A stretch of 64,000 nucleotides of DNA, from NCBI GenBank assembly GCA_030848705.1, contig CM061236.1, positions 61,833,481 to 61,897,480 on the forward strand, read 5' to 3'. Positions 36,220-44,601 of this stretch are shown piece after piece (within the stretch, counting starts at the first letter, position 1; each line of letters starts with the position of its first letter). The notes beneath the pieces are model-generated. The model saw nothing but the letters and a program-made list of their open reading frames with translations. It ran no database searches and had not been told where the DNA came from. The stretch comes from Heracleum sosnowskyi (taxonomy: Eukaryota; Streptophyta; Magnoliopsida; Apiales; Apiaceae). Both the position numbers and the translations under genes were made by a program.

Positions 36220-36763
36220 TGTTAGGCCGAATACACAATATAATCAAGTATGTATATGAGAATAACAATCAAGAACACTTTTTATAAATCAACAAACTGT
36301 AATTATATTAACAGTTTCTCTCTTTATGATGTTAATGAATCACAAAGAGCTACTAGGTTACAAGAATAATATTTCAATAATCGCATCCCTTCTAGGGATA
36401 ACCTATCTGTGTTTATATAGTACACAACTACATACAATCCTTATCTAATTGATACTCCTATAAATTAGCTATACAATTCATATCAATTAAGGATTGCTTC
36501 ATTCTTCTATTTCGTTTCCTTAGCTGTATCAATATATTCTGCTTCTTTCCATCTTCAGAATATATTGCTTCTAGAATCTTTATCTTTGCACCGACAGCTA
36601 AGTCAACTATCACCACGTCAGACTTTATCAAACTCTGACTGGCTTCAATGTGAACTCTTCACCCAGTCAGACTTTATCAAACTCTGACTGGCTTCTAGAT
36701 AAACTCTGATATGTACCTGGTACTTAAACACTGATGAACAAACGTCAGCAATTATATCTAACA
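36220..36763 (-). repeat. Copia B 5' LTR
   Basis: 544 bp, with a few single-base differences from 11134-11677 (for example ACACAACTAC against ACATAGCTAC). A TATA-like CTATATAAAC sits at 36411-36420 on the minus strand, downstream of the paired hairpins in U3, and probably marks the promoter. Confidence 0.94.
36411..36420 (-). promoter_or_regulatory. TATA-like box of Copia B
   Basis: CTATATAAAC on the minus strand, about 190 bp from the LTR end and conserved in the other LTR. Inferred promoter. Confidence 0.5.
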
Positions 36764-36783
36764 TTTTGATAAGTATAAAGTAC

Positions 36784-36997
36784 CTGAATTTGCCACTGAA
36801 TCATAGCTTAAAAGCGAATTATCTGGCGTTATAAAATTAGTGTTGTCATCTTCCCTAACCCAGGCAGGCTGATGGTGCAAGTCAAACTGCCATAGATTTT
36901 GATAATGTTGTCTGTTGATGCTTCCATTGACTTGTCCTTCCAGACAGGTAGACGACATACACATGCTCGGAAAGCTGCTTTCCATCATCGATCCACC
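36784..36997 (-). pseudogene. Captured exon in CACTA, gene of origin unknown
   Basis: On the minus strand a pyrimidine-rich stretch ending TATCTTCTAG gives a 3' splice site, and the exon ends TTCAG before GTACTT. The frame is fully open: GGSMMESSFPSMCMSSTCLE, then QHYQNLWQFDLHHQPAW and SLLSYDSVANS. It is 214 nt, so one base carries into the next exon, and joining with 10701-10628 keeps the frame open to a stop. The composition (Ser, Asn, Gln, few charges) resembles the non-DNA-binding part of a plant transcription factor, but I cannot name the family. It is not part of ATG13. Copia B sits 20 bp into the following intron. Confidence 0.5.
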
Positions 36998-37015
36998 CTA
37001 GAAGATAGTAGAAAC

Positions 37016-37199
37016 AAGGAAATCATAATCTCTATGTACTACTTGTACCAATACTCCAACAACATATGATCAGTTCAGAAATTCAAGAGTTACTTAAAAT
37101 TGTACTAAAAACAATACAATACTACAGATTTGAACTAAAACATATAAGGAAATCATAATCTCTATGTACTACTTGTACCAATACTCCAACAGCATATCC
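37016..37199. repeat. 53-bp direct repeat within a captured intron
   Basis: The block AAGGAAATCATAATCTCTAT and its continuation occur at 37016 and again at 37146 (period 130), differing at about one base. It lies in the intron between the second ATG13 exon and the exon of unknown origin. Confidence 0.8.
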
Positions 37200-37544
37200 A
37201 GTAGCATTTTCCTTGTACAAGAAAACACAGAATTTCAGCAATTCATGACAATAATAAAGCAACATTTGTGTATTCCTAAAGAATAAATTGCAAAATTGTC
37301 CAAAATCATAATCACCACATTTCTTTACCTAATGAACCAACACTCATATTTCTTCTTAACAATAATAATCAATGAAAAAACATCTAAGAGCACTATTTTG
37401 TTCTAAACTCCCTAAAATAGAACTTAAGAAGCCATAAAAAGAGTCACTTGAAGATAGTACTATGTTTACATATAATTAGTAAAAATAATGAAAGTTAAAT
37501 TGAAACTTAACACGACATGAAGTGTAGACAGAAGACAAAAGTAC

Positions 37545-37726
37545 CTGGCTTGGAGATCAGAATTATCAACATCGTCCACAATGAAAGGACATGAGAAGTC
37601 ACAATCATCCAAATCATCCTGGAAAGAAATTCTACTAGAGCTTCTTGAGAATCCAATTCGCGGTGAACCACTAGAAGAGAGCAAACCTGAGAACCTTCCC
37701 TAGTCATCTTTATTATCTCCGGACAA
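37545..37726 (-). pseudogene. ATG13: ATG13 C-terminal region exon captured by CACTA
   Basis: The minus strand, after a TAATTTCAG 3' splice site, reads LSGDNKDD, a TAG stop, GRFSGLLSSSGSPRIGFSRS and then ISFQDDLDDCDFSCPFIVDD, ending at AGCCAG before GTACTT. This matches the conserved segment of plant ATG13 (GRFSG-LSSS-SPR-FSRS, QDDLDD, CPF-DDVD) in the disordered C-terminal half that follows the HORMA domain. The stop replaces a residue just before GRFSG. In plant ATG13 genes a large central coding part lies between this segment and the N-terminal domain; here only a 102-bp intron separates them, so that part is absent. Confidence 0.8.
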
Positions 37727-37828
37727 CTGAAATTAGGTCGAGAAAAACTTCATTATACTGAAAGGTGCTGCTGCAGAAGCAGAAAAACAGAAATTAGACC
37801 TATCTAGGTTTTAACTAATTTAGCATAC

Positions 37829-38214
37829 CTTTTGACCGGTCTATGAAATTGGAATTCCAGAATTTAACTTCCCAGCCCTTGATAAGTCTAATTTCCTCAA
37901 CGAGGGCGTTCAGAATGTGTCGATGTTGATTGAATACCTCTAGTTGGTTGACAAGTATAATGTCAATAATCATGGGATCCATCAAATTTCTATGCCAAAA
38001 AATCAGATTATCTAAAGTAGCTGGATGATCCCCTGACACTAAGCTGAACCATTTGTCACTCTTTTTCACCTGATCATTTTTGCGATTATAAGGATGAATA
38101 GAAGGAACTCGCGAGTCCAATATCATATGCAAGCTTTTAAGAAGAAACTGAGAAAGTATTTGTTTGAAGCGTCCATGTTCACCATGAGAATTACCACTCT
38201 GCCCATCCATGTGC
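37829..38214 (-). pseudogene. ATG13: ATG13 N-terminal (HORMA region) exon captured by CACTA
   Basis: From the ATG at 38210 the minus strand reads MDGQSGNSHGEHGRFKQILS, then FLLKSLHMILDSRVPS, KKSDKWFSLVSGDHPATLDN and FWHRNLMDPMIIDIILV. This pattern is the start of plant ATG13, the regulatory subunit of the ATG1 kinase complex that starts autophagy; the region belongs to the HORMA domain that binds ATG9/ATG101 in the family. After IDIILV the resemblance fades (VEEIRLIKGWEVKFWNSN), so the last third is diverged. The exon has a 3' splice site before 38214 (TTGTTGAG) and a donor AAAAG/GTATGC. Being inside the CACTA it is a transduplicated fragment and not the host gene. Confidence 0.85.
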
Positions 38215-38799
38215 CTCAACAATCAATTGTTTATACTAACATCCTACCAAAAAATGCAGACGTCATACACATCATCTCTAAATCAACACATACAACGCAT
38301 ATCCTAAGAAATTTCACTTGGCTAAATAAATAGATAAATTTTGCACGGGATAAACATATGCACATTAATCTACATAAATCAGTTCCAAATCAAGGTATTG
38401 CAAAATATCGCAACTATTATAACCTAACAGGCTAACACACAGAATGCATCATCTAATCCAAGTTACGCAACGATCGAATTGAATTATAATTTATCAAGGT
38501 TACTAACATTATCACCGCGATCAAAGAACAGTAAATTACTAAAATCACAAAAAAATAACAGATCACTGCAAGCGTGAATTCGAAAATAGCGAACATCAAA
38601 ACTAGTCCACATCAAAAGTTCTCACAAATTAAACACAGAAATCTTCCTAATTAACACAAAATTCCTACTAATTTAATACTAATAACAGAAACAAAAATTT
38701 CACATATAAAAAAATCACGAACATAAATAATCGAAGATTTTCACATTCATACGTATATATACACATGTATAATCCAATATAAATGAAACAGATGGATAC

Positions 38800-38990
38800 C
38801 TTACATCTAATTGAAGCTCTAATTGAATCGTTACCCTAATTGAAGCTCCAATCAGTTTTGGGGTTTTTGGTTCTCTAATCAGTTTTAGGGATTTGAGAGA
38901 GGTGTGGGAGATGAGAGAGAGATCAGAGGTCTATAGAGATGGAAAGAGATATCAGAGGTTGAGAGAGAGAGAGGCGTGAGAGGGATTGTG
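38800..38990 (-). pseudogene. Probable 5' untranslated exon of the captured ATG13 fragment
   Basis: The minus strand is rich in CT (many CTCTCTC runs at 38890-38990), then reads AGCTTCAATTAGATGTAAG before GTATCC, a standard donor site, followed by a 585-bp intron to the ATG13 start exon. The pyrimidine-rich leader with an intron before the start codon is common in plant genes. The exon's upstream edge is uncertain. It suggests the gene's own leader, perhaps with promoter, was captured too. Confidence 0.45.
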
Positions 38991-39049
38991 TTTTTTCGTA
39001 ATTAAATTTTATTTTGTGAGGGATTGTGTTTTTGGGCTCTTTACCAAAT

Positions 39050-39289
39050 ATTTTGCTGCCAATTTTTAGCCCGCCCTGCTAAAGGTTTAAATTCCCGCCT
39101 TTAAATTTTGGTCAATTTGATTAAAAACGTAATAGGTATTGTAACGCTTTTTCAAAAGTATTTCAATTGTCAAAATGATACTTCCGCTTGTAACACTTTT
39201 CAATTTTATATAACGTTTTTTAAAAATGTTTCAATAGATTAGCAAGTCTTTTGTTTATAGCAACACTTTATGCAACACAAACCTAGTTT
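39050..39289 (-). repeat. CACTA right subterminal repeat region
   Basis: Degenerate copies of TGTAACACTTTT, TGTAACGCTTTTT and GCAACACTTTATG, matching in kind those of the left arm. Shorter than the left array. Confidence 0.7.
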
Positions 39290-39320
39290 GGGGTTGCAAT
39301 AGGTCAAATATGGTGTAGTG
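39290..39320 (-). repeat. CACTA right terminal inverted repeat
   Basis: Inverse complement of the left end, starting GGGGTTGCAATAGGTCAAAT and ending TGGTGTAGTG. The TSD AAT follows at 39321-39323. Confidence 0.93.
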
Positions 39321-39958
39321 AATATTTGGGTTGATGATGTCCTCTTGAAAGTTCATAAAGATAATTATGTGAAGCCCTACATGCATATTAATTTCTGACA
39401 TAATTATAAGGTTGAGTGGATGATCAAGGATAAATAAGATATTAATTAAATTAATTGTCAGTGATTAATTTAATTAATGGACATGCGATATCTTAAATAT
39501 GGAGAATTTAATAAGCAAATAATATAGGAGCCAAATTAAATAATAAAAGAATTGCGGTATTAGGAACGGTAGTGCAAATATTAATTCTTTAGTGGATTGA
39601 ATTAATATTTAATGACATTGGACTTGACTCGGAATGTCATTGGAAGGCCCGACCTAATTGTCCATGATCCCTACTGAAGCCTATATATATTCTCGTTCTC
39701 CTTAAAGCTGGACACACAATAGAAATCGAAATTGAGACCTAGGGGCAGCCACACATAGCTAGGGTTTTGGAATTTTGAGGCTTTGAGGAGAGGACACTTT
39801 GGGAGATCGAAGGCCACACTTCGCTCAAAGGGAATCAAGGAATTCAGTAGAAGACGTGGAATTGAATCGCTTGCGCCGTAGCGATTAATTTTAATCTTCT
39901 ATTCAAACTCTTTAATTTATATTATAAAACGCAGTCCTATATATCGTACGATCCAACA
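39321..39958 (+). repeat. Copia A 3' LTR, segment 2
   Basis: It continues the 3' LTR after the CACTA, starting with the duplicated AAT and ATTTGGGTTGATGATG (5' LTR: ATTCAGGTTGATGATG), and ends GATCCAACA. The right GATTG target copy follows at 39959-39963. Confidence 0.93.
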
Positions 39959-39963
39959 GATTG

Positions 39964-40825
39964 AATAGTATATATTTCTTCTGTCTCTTTTATGTGTAAT
40001 GTCACTTTCCAACTGCATTCATAGATATGTGTACGCCATTTTCCTTTATCTCTTATATGACTCCCGGTATTACTCTTCAAAGGGCTCGGCATGACTGTCT
40101 TCTTTTTGCCTTGTATGACTTGCAATTGAATTGCTATGACTGTCTTTTCTTCCTGCATGACTGTCGATATGACCCAGTTAGAACCAACATGACTGTCGGT
40201 ATGACTGAGTATTTAACCTTGTATGACTGTTATTTTGTAGTGGCATGATTGTCGGTATGACTGTCAAGGACAGTCATGACAGAACAATTTAACATAGTCA
40301 TCTTAGTTTAATTGTCAGTCATACTAGTATAATACTAATTCTAATTTAATTAATCTTATAATTAATTTAAAGAATAAATTAATTCTTGTTGAATTAATTT
40401 ACTGGATAAATTAATTAACTGATATAATTAATTAACATAGAATTAATACTATTTCATGATAGCAGAACCAATCTGAAAACCACTGAAAATAATGATGAAC
40501 TTCCATTGTAATTAATGATGTTAACACTCAATGTACTGTCTGGTTCATGAGTGACTAACTACAATGACTATTCTCCATCTTTTGACTTTAAACTGTGGTA
40601 CTTCTTCTTTCCCTTCTATCAACCACTGTAACTTGTACACTTGCTGTCACACTGTAGAAATCTCTGTCAATTTAATAGATCCGCTTTCTTGAATACTTCA
40701 CTGAGGCTTGATCAAATAAATGAACTTCTTTCAATGTAGAATTACTTCAATTATGTGAATTGACTTTAATCTTTCATTCTCTTGACTGATATTATCTTAT
40801 GAGATTCCTGTGATAGTTTAATTAT
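39964..40825 (-). repeat. Copia C 3' LTR, segment 2
   Basis: The middle of the Copia C LTR, between Copia A and the MULE. From 40541 on it aligns with the truncated 5' LTR at 59210-59470. It contains an array of TGTCGGTATGACTGT-type palindromic motifs (40080-40300) and AT-rich sequence with repeated TTAATTAA. The last ten bases, GTTTAATTAT (40816-40825), are the MULE target. Confidence 0.85.
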
Positions 40826-40898
40826 GGGTAAAAGGGCTATTTGGTCACTGTAGTCACTAGTAACTTGCAAGTGGGTCACGAAGTTAAAAAAGCTTTCA
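40826..40898 (+). repeat. MULE left terminal inverted repeat
   Basis: 73 bp identical but for one base to the inverse complement of 53440-53512. The region inside it, to 41358, has no transposase sequence and probably includes the edge of the internal deletion. Confidence 0.92.
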
Positions 40899-41580
40899 AT
40901 CGCATCACTAAGTAACACATAACTTAAAAACGCATCACTGTCTCATAATTTTCTGGCACGTCCGTTAAAAACGTTTGACTTTTAACGTTTCTCCGTTATC
41001 TTGTTGACATCAGCTGATGAGTAGATGCCAACTCATGACATGTCAGCGTCCACCTCAAATGGGTATTGGGTTAAAACCCGACCCGACCAAAATCCCCAAA
41101 AATGAAAATTACATCGTTAAACCATTATAATTATACGACTAAGTAACCAAACTGTTGTGAGGCGAATCGACGACGATCAGCGGCGATCAACACTGAGTCA
41201 TTTAAGTTTTGTCCTTCCTTATCTTTGATTCTTCTTAATTGTTTTTCTTCGTTGATTAAGTTCTGTACTTATCTCTTAATCTACGATTTTTGTGGAATGT
41301 TTGCTTTGCATCATTTTTTTTGTAATCTTATCTTCATTATGTGTAACCCTAAATATATTTGTTCTGTGTTTGCATGAAAAACCCTAATTACGTGTGTACA
41401 TGTTTGTATAAATTCAGGTCTTTGAGAGTTGTTTTGTATTATGCTGGTGCTTTCGTTGTGTCTCCTCATACTGGTATCAAAAAATACGAAGCTAAGAAAA
41501 AATTGGTTAAGAATAATGTAGAAATTAAGAAATTAAGTGTTCAAGAGATTAGGGACACGAAGCTAATTTATGTTTTTTTT

Positions 41581-42945
41581 CAGGGATTGGAAAAAGCTGT
41601 TAGGGAATTGCTTCCACTTGTTGAGCACAGATTTTGTGCTAGACATCTTAGCTCAAACTTGACCAAGAAACATCCAAGTGAAGAAGTTAAAATTGCTTTC
41701 TGGTCAGCTTCTACAGCTACACATCCTGAGGCATTCAAGTCTGCCATGAGAGATCTTGAGAGACATTCAAAAGGAGCTGCTGCAAAGATGAAGTCCCTAG
41801 AGCCCAAACTATGGTCCAGGGCATACTTTCAAACACATTCCAAGTGTGATAGTGTTGATAATAACCTCAGTGAATGCTTCAACTCTTGGATACTGAAATG
41901 CAGGTACATGCCTCTAATTGATATGCTCACAGAAATTCACGATATGATAATGGAGAGGCTTCATAAAAAGAGAGATAGTATGAAGTCAATAGATTGTGTT
42001 GTGCTTCCTAAGATTAAAAAAGAATTAGATCTTGCAATTAGGGATAGTAATGATTGTAGGGTTCTGTGGGATGGTAGACAGAACTTTCAAGTGAAATGGA
42101 GGGGTATTGGATATTGTGTTAATCTAGAGGAGAAAACTTGTTCATGTAGAGTATGAGAGTTATCTGGTATCCCTTGCTCTCATGCTATCTGTGCTATACA
42201 TAAAATGATAGAGAATTCAGTAGAATATGTTGCTTATTGGTTTAAGAAAGAAGCTTTTATGAGAACATATTCTCATTGTTTAGAAGTTCTTAGGGGGGAA
42301 CCTTTTTGGGTGGATGCTGTTGGAGACACAATTCTCCCACCACCATTTGTCAAACAGTTGAGAGGGAGGCCTAAGAGGCAGAGGAGAAGGAAAAGGTGGG
42401 AGGGGGCTAGGGGTAAGAATCAAGAAAGGGGCTAAAAGTTCAATATCTAGGATGGGAAGGGTGATGCATTGTGCAATTTGCAGACAGGGGGGACATAAGA
42501 AAGGCAAATTTCCAAATAAACCTGATGATTATGATGAAAACACAACCAGAAAAAGAGCCCCAAAGATGAAGCAAATGACTGAACAAGAAGTTGAAATTAG
42601 AGAGGAAATTGAGAGGGTTGAGACAGAAAAAGAAACAGGTGAGGCTCAGTTAATGGAGGAGGCTGAGATGGAAATGAATGCAGCACCTACCACAACTAGA
42701 AGGAGTCAAAGAATTGAGGTGGAAATTCAATCTCCAACTACACCAAGGAGAAGCCAAAGATTTCAGTTTGTAAGGACTTAAATTTAATGTGTTTATTGCA
42801 TTTCAGTTTATCACACATGAATGATATTTAATTGTCTGTTGCCCCTAATTTATGCAGATGCCTACACCTAATGTTAAATAATCACATGCTCAAAATGGCA
42901 CTCCACCAGCTTCAAGGCCACCATCACATGGGACTTGTAGGAGAG
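41581..42945 (+). pseudogene. MULE transposase, C-terminal part, broken
   Basis: After a T-rich 3' splice site (TTTTTTTTCAG at 41573-41583) the frame reads GLEKAVRELLPLVEHRFCAR, the conserved hRFCxRH block of MULE transposases, then NNLSECFNSWI and a SWIM zinc finger, C-S-C...C-S-H. A TGA at 42154 interrupts the finger where Trp is usual. The same frame runs on to 42435 through an AT-hook (RGRPKRQRRRK). After a frameshift near 42435 comes CAICRQGGHKKGKF, a zinc knuckle whose last Cys is Phe, and RRSQR repeats. A short intron (donor at 42770) leads to a final exon with a TAA near 42880. The DDE core is missing. Confidence 0.85.
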
Positions 42946-42946
42946 G

Positions 42947-44455
42947 TGATAAGTGGATTTCATATCTACTTGGAACGCTCTAAATCGGCTTAAATTGATT
43001 GTTTGTACTTAAGTACTTGGTGTTTTTAATGTGTTTTTAGTTAGAATGTGCAGAGCTACAGAATTGGCAGAGTTGTGGAGTTTCCAAGATTATATGTTGG
43101 TGTAGAGCATCAATGTGAAAGCCATGCAGTTGCGGGAGTTGTAAGCGCAAGGAAATCCTAAACTTGGAAGGATTGGAGAATAAAGAGCTCAATTTGGAGA
43201 TTTATTAGAAGGAAATTCGGATTTGTTGGGCTACCTGCACATAATTCACTGTTTGGGCCATATCTTGAGATCTAGAAGTCAGAATTGGACGATTTAATAG
43301 TCCACGTGAAGATAAAGGAATTCTGGACAGTAATCAAGCGCCCCCGCGCCCTTATAGGCACGCCCGCGCCCTAAACATGCTGAAGAAGGCAATTTCAAGT
43401 CAGAAAAGGAAAGTTGCCAAAAGACCAGTCAACCCTGAGGCCTACATAAACAATTGGTGGACGATTTCTGAGATATACATTGACATAAAATCATACATAT
43501 TCATCCACCGGTGAGGAGAACAAGAAGACAGCTGATTACGAAGATCTAGTTTTCAACTTATCTTTGTATTCTTCTAATTAGGCGATATTTTGGATTCTCG
43601 TTTGTTCTTTCTTAAACCCTAACACTTTTATTCAGTATTCTAGACTTATTATTATCATGTTTTCATCAGAACCCACGATGATGAACGGTTCGATTATGAA
43701 CTAATCGTTGTCGTGGGATTTTAACGGATTTATTTATGGATTTTAGTAGTTAATTGTTTTAAAGATGTGTGTGTGATGGCTAATTGATATCCTAGTTTGG
43801 TCGTGCTTATTCTTCTTGGATGCGTAGCTAACTTCTAAGATTGTTTGTTAATCTCTATTGAATGCGAAAGTGGATATAGAGGTTTAGAACTTGCCATGCT
43901 AGCATAGGTTTATGTATGTTTGTCATGCATGATTCGTAGGTAATTTTAACCATCTTACCTGCCCTATGTAATCTGAATGGATAACTTGCTCGTTAAACCG
44001 TTATGTTTTCAAATCTTATAGACATATAGGGTCTAAGAATAATTGGTGTCTACCCAACTTCTATCTCTTTTGTGGATGTTTGAGTAGTTTGGTATACGTA
44101 TACTGAAAGGTAGCGTGTACTGATTTCGTGTTATCCGATTAGTTATCACAACTGTCACATGCATTGATTAAAGACAAAATACTCTAGATGAAGTATTTAA
44201 TGAAGTTAGGATCCCATGTTTTATTCTCATAAGTAATTTAACAGCAATCTTTAGTTTAATATAGACTTGGTAATTTGTTTAGTTAATTAGTTAATCAAAA
44301 CACAACTTTGATACTTGTCTTAGCATTGAACGATAGCCATACATTGTTGCATAAGTGCATAACTATAATAACCAAAGCAGTCTATGTGGGAACGAACTCT
44401 ACTTATTATTATATTACTTGTTGACCGCGTATACTTGCGTGATATTGTGTGAACA
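42947..44455 (+). repeat. Gypsy D 5' LTR
   Basis: 1,509 bp. It contains a GC-rich box (CGCCCGCGCCC repeats, 43335-43375) that stands out from its AT-rich surroundings. Confidence 0.95.
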
Positions 44456-44456
44456 A

Positions 44457-44481
44457 GTTTTTGGCGCCGCTGCCGGGGACT
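44457..44481 (+). other. Gypsy D primer binding site (tRNA-Asp type)
   Basis: Just after the LTR comes TTTTTGGCGCCGCTGCCGGG. TGGCGCCG(T/C)TGCCGGGGA is the usual primer site of Athila/Tat-type gypsy elements and pairs with the 3' end of tRNA-Asp. Confidence 0.85.
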
Positions 44482-44601
44482 CAGTGTTATATATATAGTT
44501 TATGTGCTTGTCATCAGTGGTCGTTAAAGTTCACTGACTCAGATTATTCTTTCATCAATTTTACTTTGTTTGGTGAGTTTCAGGTACTCTAGTGAGCGTG
44601 T

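Larger units (their letters stand above)
11134..36763 (-). mobile_element. Copia B: near-intact Sirevirus-like copia element, split by a gypsy insertion
   Basis: Its LTRs are 544 bp each (11134-11677, 36220-36763). The flanks are TTATG and TTTTG, a TSD with one mismatch. In minus-strand order: LTR, primer site, gag (750 aa), pol, spacer, two extra reading frames (464 and 706 aa), polypurine tract, LTR. Without the gypsy insertion it is about 11.8 kb. The large gag with three zinc knuckles, the size and the long ORF after pol fit the Sirevirus (SIRE/Maximus) lineage. The LTRs differ at only a handful of sites by eye, so the insertion is fairly young. Confidence 0.92.
9410..39320. mobile_element. 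Non-autonomous CACTA (En/Spm) transposon carrying gene fragments
   Basis: It begins CACTACACCA and ends TGGTGTAGTG. Terminal inverted repeats are about 31 bp with three mismatches, flanked by a 3-bp TSD AAT (9407-9409, 39321-39323), as is standard for CACTA elements. The empty site is present in the 5' LTR of Copia A. Without the Copia B insertion the element is only about 4.3 kb. I find no TNP2/TNPD or TNPA transposase reading frame in either arm, so it depends on another element for movement. Both arms hold exon-like pieces on the minus strand, two of them from ATG13. Confidence 0.92.
2042..39958 (+). mobile_element. Copia A: Ty1/copia retrotransposon inserted in the Copia C LTR
   Basis: The termini are TGTTGGG at 2042 and GATCCAACA at 39958, flanked by a perfect TSD GATTG (2037-2041, 39959-39963). 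The order is 5' LTR (1,153 bp), tRNA-Met-type primer site, a 1.6-kb leader, gag-like and pol reading frames, polypurine tract, and a 3' LTR split by the CACTA element. Without the insert the element is about 8.0 kb. The coding region has five in-frame stops and two frameshifts, and the LTRs differ at roughly 5% of positions in the parts I compared, so it is an old, inactive copy. Confidence 0.92.

Noticed and set aside
36784..36997. Exon taken as the last exon of ATG13
   Set aside because: Its translation shows none of the conserved C-terminal ATG13 sequence and differs in composition.
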